Notes: a model not told the origin generated them from the sequence alone. A DNA stretch of 10,115 nt from Aquificota bacterium (GCA_013153795.1 JAADDV010000193.1:1-10115), one strand, 5' to 3'. Numbered from the stretch's first letter, positions 1 through 7,412 are shown. A program made the numbers and translations.

Positions 1-1
1 A

Positions 2-883
2 AATTATTTTGAACATGAAGAATTTCTTCAAACTGAAAAAAGAATTATAAATGCCGCACATTATCTTGCTACATATTGGGAATTCCACTTTATTTATAAA
101 GTTGCTTTTGAAATGTATGGAATAGAGGAAACAAAAAAGGAAATAGAAAATAGATTAGAAGATTTTTATGATTTGATAGGCGTTCAAAAATTCTCATTAA
201 GAAAAAAAAGTTATGGATTTATTGATTTATGCGGTCAATTAAGGTTTCAGAAAAGGTGGATACAAACAGTTAGAATACCAGAAACATCAGTTTTAGGGCA
301 TGTATTTATGGTAGCTTCTTTAGTCTATTTTATTTTGAATGATAAAAATAAAGAAGAATATGTAAGTGATAATTGCATAGTTAATACATTCTTTACAGCC
401 TTGTTTCACGACTTACCCGAAATAGTTACAAGAGATGTTGTGAGTGGGATAAAAAAAATTCTAGGAGAAAAAGATATAAAAATAATAGAAATGGAAGAAA
501 CAAAGAATAGAATAATAAAACTATTGCCTACTTATATCGCTAAAGAAGTTGAATATTATTTAAACATTATAGGAGAAATTAGAGATGAAAAAGAAGATAT
601 ACCAAATGAATTTTCCAATAGGATATTTAAAGAAGAAAAAATAAGGAAATTTACTGATGAAGAGGAGTTTAAAAAGTATTGCAAAAGTGAATACAAACCT
701 ATTTGGGGTTCTTTAGTAAAAGAATGTGATACTACTATTGCTTTTGCAGAAGCAGTTTACTCAATTAAGCATGGATTAGTTAGTAAAGAATTAAAAAAAG
801 CTAGTGATAAATTATATAAGAATTTAATAAATAGCAGAAATGTCGGAAAATTAGTAAAATCCTTATACCAGGAGATAATATAA
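2..883 (+). CDS. HD-domain phosphohydrolase, YfbR/COG1896-like (5' end outside window)
   Basis: The frame is open from base 2, so 293 C-terminal residues are visible and the true start lies upstream; the ATG at 113 has no ribosome binding site and is internal. Numbering visible residues from base 2, the HD metal/nucleotide site is complete: H100 (ETSVLGH), H136-D137 (FHDLPE), E140, D145 and a distal D243 (KECD). The spacing H100-H136 and HD+3 Glu/+8 Asp matches E. coli YfbR, a 5'-deoxynucleotidase that removes phosphate from dNMPs, so nucleotide monophosphate hydrolysis in the cytoplasm is the best guess. Two things differ from YfbR: about 100 residues precede the first metal His (about 33 in YfbR), and about 38 extra Lys/Glu-rich residues lie between D145 and D243. 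The substrate cannot be read from the sequence. The family call is fairly sure; the activity is inferred. Confidence 0.75.
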   Translation, partial: NYFEHEEFLQTEKRIINAAHYLATYWEFHFIYKVAFEMYGIEETKKEIENRLEDFYDLIGVQKFSLRKKSYGFIDLCGQLRFQKRWIQTVRIPETSVLGHVFMVASLVYFILNDKNKEEYVSDNCIVNTFFTALFHDLPEIVTRDVVSGIKKILGEKDIKIIEMEETKNRIIKLLPTYIAKEVEYYLNIIGEIRDEKEDIPNEFSNRIFKEEKIRKFTDEEEFKKYCKSEYKPIWGSLVKECDTTIAFAEAVYSIKHGLVSKELKKASDKLYKNLINSRNVGKLVKSLYQEII

Positions 884-953
884 TTTAAAAGCTTTTTATT
901 AATTTTGTTTTTGTACTCAATTTATATAGAAGTCCGTAAAACAATAATGGAAT

Positions 954-983
954 TAAGGTTTTACAAAAAGTGTTAAAACCTTA
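954..983. repeat. 10-bp perfect inverted repeat (hairpin)
   Basis: Arms TAAGGTTTTA (954-963) and TAAAACCTTA (974-983) are exact reverse complements around a 10-base loop. It lies 70 bases after the HD gene and 70 bases before the aroC -10 element. There is no T run directly downstream on the plus strand, so it is not a canonical intrinsic terminator. It could be a weak terminator for the HD gene or a protein-binding dyad. Confidence 0.45.
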
Positions 984-1030
984 GTATTTAAAGAATTTAA
1001 AACTATTTCCCAATTCTTGTACTATATTAA

Positions 1031-1061
1031 TTGTTATCCAAATTTTTATCGCTGGTATAAT
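1031..1061 (+). promoter_or_regulatory. Proposed sigma-70-type promoter for the aroC-bioW unit
   Basis: An extended -10 element, TGGTATAAT (1053-1061), is preceded by TTGTTA (1031-1036) with a 19-base spacer. The spacer is long, but the TG extension can compensate for a weak -35. Transcription would start near 1068, leaving a leader of about 34 bases before the aroC ATG. This is a motif match only. Confidence 0.5.
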
Positions 1062-1101
1062 ATCTTTAAGTAGATTAATATTTCCTTATTAAGAGGATTT
1101 T

Positions 1102-2277
1102 ATGGGTAATATTAGATTTTTGAATGCGGGAGAGTCTCATGGGCCGGCTTTAACAGCTATTATTGAAGGATTTCCTTCAAATGTAAAAATTTCCTCTGAT
1201 TATATAAACAACGAACTTGCCAGAAGGCAAAAAGGATACGGCCGTGGCGGTCGTATGAAAATAGAAAAAGACAAAGTAGAGATACTTTCTGGCGTAAGGT
1301 TTGGATATACCCTTGGTTCTCCAATAACACTTATGATAAGAAACAAAGACTGGGAAAACTGGACTGATATTATGGCTGTTGAAGGTCAGCCAACAGAAAA
1401 AAAAGAGATAACAAACCCAAGACCAGGACATGCTGACCTTGTTGGTGGTATAAAGTATGGTTTTTCAGACCTTAGAAATGTGCTGGAAAGGGCAAGTGCA
1501 AGGGAAACAACAACAAGAGTAGCAGTTGGAGCTGTATGCAAACAGCTTTTAGAAGACATTGGAATAAAAATAGGAAGTTATGTTGTTTCAATAGGAGAGC
1601 TTTCAGTAAAAGATATTATTCAAGATATTCCTTTAGAAGAAAGAGCAAAAAAAGCTGAAGAATCAGAAGTAAGAATTCCTGTTCCAGAAGAAGATGAGAA
1701 ATTTAAAAAGCTTATAGATTTTGCTAAGGAAGAAGGTGAAAGTTTAGGAGGAGTTTTTGAGGTTTTTGCAACAGGTGTTCCTATAGGGCTTGGGTCTCAT
1801 GTTCAGTGGGACAGAAGACTTGATGGAAGAATTGCTCAGGCAATGATGAGTATTCAAGCTATGAAAGGGGTTGAAATAGGGGAAGGCTTTGAACTTGCTA
1901 AAAAATTTGGCTCTCAGGCTCATGATGAGATTTTTTATGATAAAGAAAAAGGTTTTTACCACAAAACAAACAGGGCAGGTGGTATTGAAGGGGGTATAAC
2001 AAATGGAGAGCCTATTATTGTTAGAGTTGCTATGAAGCCAATCCCTACTCTTATGAGGAAAAAATCTCTTCAATCAGTGAATATCAAAACAAAAGAGCCT
2101 TTTGATGCTGCTAAAGAACGTTCAGATGTAACAGCAGTTCCTGCTGCAGCAGTTGTAGGAGAGGCGATGCTTGCAATTGTTTTAGCAAATGCTATTGTTG
2201 AAAAGTTTGGAAATGATAACTGGATAGAAATAAAAAAAAGAATAGAAGAATATAAAAAATACACAAAAGAATTTTAA
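1102..2277 (+). CDS. aroC: Chorismate synthase
   Basis: This enzyme makes chorismate from 5-enolpyruvylshikimate 3-phosphate by anti-1,4-elimination of phosphate, using reduced FMN. It is the last shared step towards Phe, Tyr, Trp, folate and quinones, and it acts in the cytoplasm. The 391 residues are full length for the family. Visible family motifs are GESHG (10-14, with conserved H13), RRQKGYGRGGR (41-51), RPGHAD (107-112, H110), GFSDLRNVLERASARET (120-136), NRAGGIEGG (290-298) and RSDVTAVPAA (340-349). The two conserved His residues that support flavin and phosphate chemistry are present. The ATG at 1102 follows AAGAGGA at a good distance and gives the normal MGNIRF-type N-terminus. It is the first gene of a five-gene co-directional unit. 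Confidence 0.97.
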   Translation: MGNIRFLNAGESHGPALTAIIEGFPSNVKISSDYINNELARRQKGYGRGGRMKIEKDKVEILSGVRFGYTLGSPITLMIRNKDWENWTDIMAVEGQPTEKKEITNPRPGHADLVGGIKYGFSDLRNVLERASARETTTRVAVGAVCKQLLEDIGIKIGSYVVSIGELSVKDIIQDIPLEERAKKAEESEVRIPVPEEDEKFKKLIDFAKEEGESLGGVFEVFATGVPIGLGSHVQWDRRLDGRIAQAMMSIQAMKGVEIGEGFELAKKFGSQAHDEIFYDKEKGFYHKTNRAGGIEGGITNGEPIIVRVAMKPIPTLMRKKSLQSVNIKTKEPFDAAKERSDVTAVPAAAVVGEAMLAIVLANAIVEKFGNDNWIEIKKRIEEYKKYTKEF

Positions 2278-2299
2278 AAAAAGGAAGGCCGGTGCGAAG

Positions 2300-4228
2300 A
2301 TGAGTAGAGAAATAATTCTTAGTAATGGAAAAATGTTTGTCAATTTTGACAAACATCTTAATATGAGAGATTTTTATTATCCTTATGTTGGTCAGTATAA
2401 TCATCTTAATGGGAATGCAAATGGGATAGGAGTATGGGTTAATGACAAATTCAGCTGGCTTGATGATAGCTGGGAATATGAATATAAGTATGTAAAAAAA
2501 ACTCTTATTTCAGATGTGGTAGCTCGAAATAAAGATTTAGGAATAGAGCTTCACATACAGGATACTATTCATAAATATGCAACCATTCTTTTAAGAAGAA
2601 TAAAAGTCAAAAATCTAACAGAAGAAAAAAAACATGTGAAAATATACTTTTATCATAACTTTAATCTTAATGAAAGCGAAATAGGAAATACTGCTTTTTA
2701 TCATCCAAAACTAAAAGGACTTATCCACTATAAAGGGAGAACGTATCTTTTTATTTCAGGATGTGATGAAGAACAAACTTGTGATTTTGAATATACAGTA
2801 TCAAAACGAACAGAGCATTCAGGAAGCTGGCAGGAAATTCAGGAAGGAAAACTTTCAAAAAGGAAAATAATACAGGGAGAAATTGACAGTGCCTTAGGGC
2901 TTAGTGGAGAAGTAGAAAAAACAAAAACATTTTTTTACTACATAATAGCAGGAAAAAATTATGATGAGATAAAGAATCTCAATCAAAAGGTTCATAAAGA
3001 CAAAATTCCTCATCTTATAGAAGAGACAGGGTCATTTTGGAGAGCTTGGATTTCTGAAAAAGATACAATACATCCATCTATTTCCCCTGAAATCAGGTCT
3101 TTATACTATAGAAGTCTTTTAATTGTAAGAGCCCATATTGATAAAGAAGGTGCAATAGTTGCAGCCAACGACACATCTATATACAAGTTTAATAAAGACC
3201 ATTACAGCTATATGTGGCCTAGAGATGGGGCTTTTACAGCAGTTGCTTTAGACAGGGCTGGTTATACAAATACAACAAAAGAGTTTTTCAGATTTTGTGC
3301 AAAACATATAACAGATGAAGGATTTATGCTTCATAAATACTCTCCAGATGGTTCAGCAGGTTCATCTTGGCATCCATGGTGTGATGAAAATGAAAACTAC
3401 CAGCTTCCAATACAAGAAGATGAAACAGCTCTTGTCATATGGGCTTTATACAATCACTATAAAGAGAGTAAAGATATTGAGTTTATAGATGAGATGTATA
3501 ACCGTCTTGTCAGACCAGCTGCAGAATTTATGTGCTGGTATAGAGATGAGGAAACAGGACTTCCTAAAGAAAGTTATGACCTATGGGAAGAAAGAAGAGG
3601 TATTCTTACATATACATGTGCAACAGTTTATGCTGGACTTTATTCAGCATCAAATTTAGCTGACCTTACAGGAAACCATGAAGAAGCAGATAAATACAGA
3701 AAAACAGCAAATGAAATAAGAAAAGCTATCCTTAAATATCTCTACGATGAAGAAACAGGAAGATTTGTAAGAATGATTCACAGATTTAAAGGAAGATGGA
3801 TAAAAGATACAACAGTAGAGAGTAGTTTGGCACTGCTTCCAGAGCTAGGCGTTCTTCCAGAGAATGATTATAGAGTTATAAACACAATGAAAGCTATAGG
3901 AAAACACCTTTGGGTAAATACCCATATAGGTGGAATAGCAAGATATGAAGGAGATTACTATCACAGAGTAGATGAAAACTTACCAGGAAATCCATGGATT
4001 GTTACAACCCTTTGGCTTGCAAACTGGTATATAGATATAGAAGAGTATGAAAATGCCTTAGAGCTTCTAAACTGGGTATTAAAAAGAAAGTCCCAAGCTG
4101 GTCTTTTAGCAGAGCAGTATAATCCCCATACAGGAGAGCCTTTATCTGTAATGCCTCTAACGTGGTCCCACTCCTCTTTCTGTTATACTGTTCAAAAGCT
4201 AAACAGAAAACTTCACCAGAGAGGCTAA
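2300..4228 (+). CDS. GH15 family glycoside hydrolase (glucoamylase/alpha-glucosidase-like), cytoplasmic
   Basis: The 642 residues fit prokaryotic GH15: an N-terminal beta-sandwich domain (about 1-250, opening with the family-like MFVNFDKHLNMRDFYYPYVGQ region) and an (alpha/alpha)6 catalytic barrel (about 260-640). Barrel landmarks are MWPRDG (305-310, substrate-site Arg-Asp), QEDETAL (372-378), YDLWEERRG (426-434) with E430 as the likely general acid, HIGGIARYEGD (542-552), and LLAEQYNPHTGEPL (603-616) with E605 as the likely general base. Family members release glucose with inversion from alpha-glucans, isomaltose-type sugars or trehalose; sequence alone does not separate these. No signal peptide is visible, so an intracellular role in glycogen, maltodextrin or trehalose use is inferred. 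The ATG follows AAGGAAGG (2281-2288), 22 bases after aroC, and the stop lies one base before the next ATG, indicating one transcript. Confidence 0.92.
   Translation: MSREIILSNGKMFVNFDKHLNMRDFYYPYVGQYNHLNGNANGIGVWVNDKFSWLDDSWEYEYKYVKKTLISDVVARNKDLGIELHIQDTIHKYATILLRRIKVKNLTEEKKHVKIYFYHNFNLNESEIGNTAFYHPKLKGLIHYKGRTYLFISGCDEEQTCDFEYTVSKRTEHSGSWQEIQEGKLSKRKIIQGEIDSALGLSGEVEKTKTFFYYIIAGKNYDEIKNLNQKVHKDKIPHLIEETGSFWRAWISEKDTIHPSISPEIRSLYYRSLLIVRAHIDKEGAIVAANDTSIYKFNKDHYSYMWPRDGAFTAVALDRAGYTNTTKEFFRFCAKHITDEGFMLHKYSPDGSAGSSWHPWCDENENYQLPIQEDETALVIWALYNHYKESKDIEFIDEMYNRLVRPAAEFMCWYRDEETGLPKESYDLWEERRGILTYTCATVYAGLYSASNLADLTGNHEEADKYRKTANEIRKAILKYLYDEETGRFVRMIHRFKGRWIKDTTVESSLALLPELGVLPENDYRVINTMKAIGKHLWVNTHIGGIARYEGDYYHRVDENLPGNPWIVTTLWLANWYIDIEEYENALELLNWVLKRKSQAGLLAEQYNPHTGEPLSVMPLTWSHSSFCYTVQKLNRKLHQRG
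2333..2356. repeat. Perfect 11-bp inverted repeat inside the GH15 start region
   Basis: ATGTTTGTCAA (2333-2343) and TTGACAAACAT (2346-2356) are exact reverse complements separated by TT. The dyad lies about 33 bases into the coding region and encodes the conserved VNFDKH segment, so part of the symmetry may come from protein constraint. In mRNA a two-base loop would open to a 4-6 base loop on an A/T-rich stem. It could also be a DNA operator. Confidence 0.5.
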
Positions 4229-4229
4229 A

Positions 4230-5828
4230 ATGCTTGGAATAGAAAAACTTTTAGAAAAACTCCTCCACAGACAAAATCTTCCTAAAGACCAAAGAGGAGA
4301 GTTTGATATAGATATAAAAACAAAGTATGTTCATGGACTTTTGTTTTATAACTCATACTTTGATGAAATTGTAAAAGCTCTAGGAAAAGACACAATCTGT
4401 TTTATTGTTGGAGGATGGATAAGAGATAGGCTTTTGAACAAACCTATAAAAGATAAAGTTGATATAGACCTACTAGTAACAAAAAATCCTTTAGAAGTAG
4501 CTAAAAATGTAAAAAAAGTTTTAGGAAAAGGAGATATTTTTCAGTTTGAAAAGGAAAAACCTGTAGCTACTCTTATTTTTGAAGAAAACAATATAAGATA
4601 CCGATTTGATTTTTCATATCTTGATATACAGGACATTATGTCCAATGAAAAGTTGGACTTTTATGACAAAGAAAAAGAAATCATTAAAAGACTTGAAGAA
4701 GACCTTCTTACAAGGGATTTTACAATAAATGCAATGGCTATTGTTTTTGATGATGCAATAGGACTAGGTGCTTCAGAAACAGTTCTTTTTGACCCATCAG
4801 GAGGTCTTGAAGACTTGCAAGCTGGAATAGTAAGACCTGTTTCTTATGAAAATATCCAGAAAGACCCTGTTAGAATACTAAGAGGCTTTAGAATAGCTCA
4901 ATCTCTTGATTTTGATATAGATAAAGATTTTGAAAAATGGACAAAGAAAAACAAAGATTTAATAACCTCTTCTCCTATGGAAAGAGTAAGAGATGAAATC
5001 TTAAAGATTTTTGATAATGATGAAACGAAAAAGACTGTAGAAAAACTTGTAAAACTAGGAATTTTCCAAAAAATAATTCCAGAAATAGAAGATATGATAA
5101 AGATAAAAAACCAAGGTAATCTTCATAAATATAACCTTTTAGACCATTCTTTGAAAACAATAGAGTATATGGAAGAGTTTTTAAAAAAAAAAGAGATTAT
5201 AAAACATACAGTAGATAGATTTTTCTTAGAAAAGATTGGGAAGAAAAAATTCTTAACAGAGTTTACAGATTATACACTTCTTAAGCTTACAGGATTTTTC
5301 CATGATATAGGAAAGGCATACACAAAAAAAGAAAACTTTTTAAACCATGATAAAAAAGGAGCAGAGGTTTTTAAACAGATAGGAAAAAAGCTTTCTCTTG
5401 GAAAAGATACAACATATTTTGTCTCAAGTCTTATAAGACATCATTTAGATATTTTTAGACTTTTAGTTTTTTATGAGACAAAAGATTTAGATAAAAAACA
5501 GATAAACTTTTTTTGGTATGAAAATAAGGATATAGCAGGACATCTTTTTATTCTTTCTTTAGCAGATGCATATGCTACCAGTGAAAACAAAGCTTATTTA
5601 GAGAAACTTAGAGAGTTTATTATATATCTTCAGGCTTATTATTTTGATGTGTATAAAAAAGAAATCGTAGAAGAGCCTTTACTTACAGGAAAAGAAATTA
5701 TGGAAATATTAAATCTTAAACCTTCTCCAAAAATAGGAGAGATAAAAAATCTTCTCTTGAAAGAGCAAATATCAGGAAACATTAAAACAAAAGAAGAGGC
5801 TATAGCTTTTATAAAAGCTTTATATTAA
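4230..5828 (+). CDS. cca: tRNA nucleotidyltransferase with HD domain (CCA- or CC-adding)
   Basis: This class II nucleotidyltransferase adds C and/or A residues to the tRNA 3' end. In order: head domain with GGWIRD (61-66) and catalytic DID (78-80), motif B RDFTINAMA (162-170), neck motif KDPVRILRGFRIA (211-223), the SPMERVRDEI segment (248-257), then an HD domain with H306, H358-D359, H373, H404/H405 and D446, all consistent with metal binding. Aquifex aeolicus splits the job between a large A-adding protein carrying DHH/CBS domains and a CC-adding protein of about 510 residues. At 532 residues with no DHH/CBS region, this one matches the CC-adding size class, but that is inference. Where the amino-acid template motif usually reads EDxxR, here it reads KDPVR, an E-to-K change at residue 211. 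The start overlaps the GH15 end closely, with AGAGAGG at 4218-4224. Confidence 0.9.
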   Translation: MLGIEKLLEKLLHRQNLPKDQRGEFDIDIKTKYVHGLLFYNSYFDEIVKALGKDTICFIVGGWIRDRLLNKPIKDKVDIDLLVTKNPLEVAKNVKKVLGKGDIFQFEKEKPVATLIFEENNIRYRFDFSYLDIQDIMSNEKLDFYDKEKEIIKRLEEDLLTRDFTINAMAIVFDDAIGLGASETVLFDPSGGLEDLQAGIVRPVSYENIQKDPVRILRGFRIAQSLDFDIDKDFEKWTKKNKDLITSSPMERVRDEILKIFDNDETKKTVEKLVKLGIFQKIIPEIEDMIKIKNQGNLHKYNLLDHSLKTIEYMEEFLKKKEIIKHTVDRFFLEKIGKKKFLTEFTDYTLLKLTGFFHDIGKAYTKKENFLNHDKKGAEVFKQIGKKLSLGKDTTYFVSSLIRHHLDIFRLLVFYETKDLDKKQINFFWYENKDIAGHLFILSLADAYATSENKAYLEKLREFIIYLQAYYFDVYKKEIVEEPLLTGKEIMEILNLKPSPKIGEIKNLLLKEQISGNIKTKEEAIAFIKALY

Positions 5829-5866
5829 TTTATTTTAAGCCTATTCTTTTCATTTGAGAGGAAAAA

Positions 5867-6469
5867 ATGAAAAGAAAAATATTTATTATTTTATCTGGAT
5901 TATTTTATTTCTTTTCCTTTAAAATCGCTTTTTGTGAAACAGAAACATACAAACAAAAAAATATGTATTTATTAAAAATTTATAAAAATTCATCAGCAAA
6001 AATCCCATCTAGTAATATTTATCTAAAGGTAGAAGATATAAAAGATGGAATTGCATATATCAAGCTTTATAGTGGAGAAAATAAAGAAAAGATAGACAAG
6101 ATAGTAAAAGAGCCTTCTTTAAGTTTAAATTTAAAAAAAGTAGCTAAAAAGGTTTTTTTATATAAAAAAGATTGTAAAACAGATAAAATTTTAGAAAAGA
6201 AAGAAATAGATTTAAAATCTATAAAGCAGCTTTCTTGTTGGTCTAAAAAAGAGTTTCAGTGTCAAAATTCTAAAGTATATACTGAAGAAATTTGCGAAAC
6301 ATATGTATTTCCTGTGCTTGAGTTTGGGAAATATTATACAGAAGATTGGCTTATTAATGTTTCTTTAATATCTGATAATTTTATTGTTTTTTCTTTTGTG
6401 CCTAAAAAATTTCATATTAAAAAAGCTCCTGTTTTTAAAACATTTGAAAATTCAAAAGAAAAAAAATAA
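5867..6469 (+). CDS. Exported protein of unknown function, coupled to bioW
   Basis: This 200-residue protein matches no family I recognise. The N-terminus is a clear signal peptide: positive MKRK, a hydrophobic core rich in Ile/Phe/Leu (5-22) and a likely cleavage near AFC-ETE (21-26). C23 is preceded by Phe, so it does not make a lipobox. The predicted mature part is Lys-rich and has four cysteines (C103, C124, C132, C143), enough for two disulfides in the periplasm, and looks beta-rich (IYLKVEDIKDGIAYIKLY at 51-68). The last residues are charged (ENSKEKK) and no other membrane segment is evident. GAGAGGA (5856-5862) fits the ATG. It ends two bases before bioW, which has no ribosome binding site of its own, so bioW translation probably depends on this gene. 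Function is unknown. Confidence 0.8.
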   Translation: MKRKIFIILSGLFYFFSFKIAFCETETYKQKNMYLLKIYKNSSAKIPSSNIYLKVEDIKDGIAYIKLYSGENKEKIDKIVKEPSLSLNLKKVAKKVFLYKKDCKTDKILEKKEIDLKSIKQLSCWSKKEFQCQNSKVYTEEICETYVFPVLEFGKYYTEDWLINVSLISDNFIVFSFVPKKFHIKKAPVFKTFENSKEKK

Positions 6470-6471
6470 AG

Positions 6472-7203
6472 ATGTTTTACAGTATAAAAATTAGGGCTTC
6501 TAAAGAAGGAAAACATCTTTCTGGAGCAGAGAGAATAGTAAAAGAAGAGCTTTTAAATATCACAATTGATGAATTGTATAGTCGTGTTAAAAGAAAAAAA
6601 CCTGATTTTATTTCTTTAAAAATAAAAAAACTAAAAAAGAAACCTTCAGTTATTCCTTTTTCTCTTGAAATTAAAAATTTGTTTTTTAACTCATATATAG
6701 AAGCAAATAAAGAAGCTATAAAAATACTAACAGATATAACAGGTATAAAAGAAAAAAAACTTAAAAACTTAATACAGCTTTTGCATACAGGAGCTTCTCC
6801 TAATAGAGAAAATATGAGAGGAGCTATGATTGTTAATCAAGATGGAGAAAGAATAGAAATAGATAAATTTAGAGGTATTAGAACTACAGATGTTGACTTT
6901 GAAGATAGAAAAAAAATGCTTGAATTTTTACATAAAAAAGGCTACACAGAGCGAACATTAGATGCTTTAGCTTTAACTACAAAAAATATGCTTTATCCAG
7001 ATATTATTGCTGAATACTGTATTTCAGATGAACCTGATTATACAACTGGATATATCTCAACAAAAAATTTTTATTATAGATTTTCACCTTTGAAAGAAGC
7101 AGGAAATTCAAAAGGTGGAAGGATATATTTTGTTAAAAATGATGTAAACTTGGAAAAGTTATATGATTTTTTGCAACATAGACCTATTTTAATAAGTTTT
7201 TAA
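6472..7203 (+). CDS. bioW: Pimeloyl-CoA synthetase (6-carboxyhexanoate-CoA ligase)
   Basis: BioW activates free pimelate with ATP and CoA to pimeloyl-CoA, the substrate of BioF in biotin synthesis. The 243 residues match the usual single-domain length. Visible signatures are IRAS (7-10) with KHLSGAER (14-21), KPDFISLKI (43-51), NMRGAMIV (114-121), GERIEIDKFRGIRTTDVDFE (125-144), the diagnostic SDEPDYTTGYIS (185-196) and GNSKGGRIYFV (211-221). Together these give the nucleotide- and pimelate-binding core of the family. The ATG at 6472 is two bases after the previous stop, and the upstream run is only A-rich with no GGAG, so translational coupling is likely. No other bio genes are in the window; bioF, bioA, bioD and bioB must be elsewhere. 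A long hairpin begins 7 bases after the stop codon, closing the unit. Confidence 0.93.
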   Translation: MFYSIKIRASKEGKHLSGAERIVKEELLNITIDELYSRVKRKKPDFISLKIKKLKKKPSVIPFSLEIKNLFFNSYIEANKEAIKILTDITGIKEKKLKNLIQLLHTGASPNRENMRGAMIVNQDGERIEIDKFRGIRTTDVDFEDRKKMLEFLHKKGYTERTLDALALTTKNMLYPDIIAEYCISDEPDYTTGYISTKNFYYRFSPLKEAGNSKGGRIYFVKNDVNLEKLYDFLQHRPILISF

Positions 7204-7209
7204 AAAGTA

Positions 7210-7245
7210 AAAGTGAAAGGGAAGAAACTTTTTCCCTTTCACTTT
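7210..7245. terminator. Hairpin terminator after bioW
   Basis: Arms AAAGTGAAAGGGAA (7210-7223) and TTCCCTTTCACTTT (7232-7245) form a perfect 14-bp stem with an 8-base loop that can close by one G-T and one A-T pair. It starts 7 bases after the bioW stop. On the plus strand the tail (AAATAAAG) lacks a T run. On the minus strand the stem is followed by TTACTTTTTA, a better tail. It most likely ends the aroC-bioW transcript or protects its 3' end. Confidence 0.7.
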
Positions 7246-7306
7246 AAATAAAGCACTCTCCCCCTGACGACCCCTCGCGGTTTATTTAAACATTTAAGTT
7301 TTTTTT
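7243..7306. other. GC-rich element framed by a 10-bp A/T inverted repeat, then T8
   Basis: TTTAAATAAA (7243-7252) and TTTATTTAAA (7281-7290) are exact reverse complements. Between them lies a 28-base insert (7253-7280) rich in G+C, including CTCCCCC, GACGACCCC and TCGCGG, unlike anything else in this A/T-rich window. Eight Ts follow at 7299-7306. The left arm shares its first three bases with the bioW terminator stem, so the two folds exclude each other at that edge. It may be a structured RNA, a second terminator or a dispersed repeat; I do not recognise it as a known riboswitch. Confidence 0.5.
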
Positions 7307-7412
7307 AAAATATGACATTAGTTAGTATTTACTTATTTATAAGCTCTTAACTTAAATTTATTTTCTACTTTCTCTATTTTTCCTTTAAAACATGAGAAAA
7401 CCATGAAAAATT

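Larger units (their letters stand above)
884..1101. other. Intergenic region before aroC
   Basis: These 218 bases between the HD gene and aroC show no coding potential. They contain T-rich sequence just after the HD stop codon (about 888-917), a perfect 10-bp inverted repeat (954-983), the proposed aroC promoter (1031-1061) and the aroC ribosome binding site AAGAGGA (1091-1097). A small 6-bp hairpin, TTAATA/TATTAA (1075-1080/1087-1092), sits right at that binding site; it is A/T only and would be weak in a thermophile. Confidence 0.6.

Noticed and set aside
113..883. ATG at 113 as the start of the HD protein.
   Set aside because: The frame is open to base 2, no ribosome binding site precedes 113, and coding-like sequence continues upstream.
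1177..2264. Open frames on the minus strand across aroC (1177-1431, 1744-2073, 2070-2264).
   Set aside because: They lie opposite a clear chorismate synthase, have Phe/Ser-rich low-complexity translations and no ribosome binding sites.
2192..2404. Minus-strand frame of 70 codons across the aroC-GH15 junction.
   Set aside because: It overlaps two confident plus-strand genes and shows no family motif.
4975..5160. Minus-strand frame of 61 codons inside the tRNA nucleotidyltransferase gene.
   Set aside because: Shadow of the real gene; low-complexity Phe/Leu/Ser composition.
7264..7270. CTGACGA matches the hammerhead ribozyme core CUGANGA.
   Set aside because: The required GAAA after stem II and an NUH cleavage site flanked by pairing stems are missing; a 7-base match alone is not evidence.
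7253..7280. G runs on the minus strand as a G-quadruplex.
   Set aside because: Only two runs of four or more Gs are present; four runs are needed.
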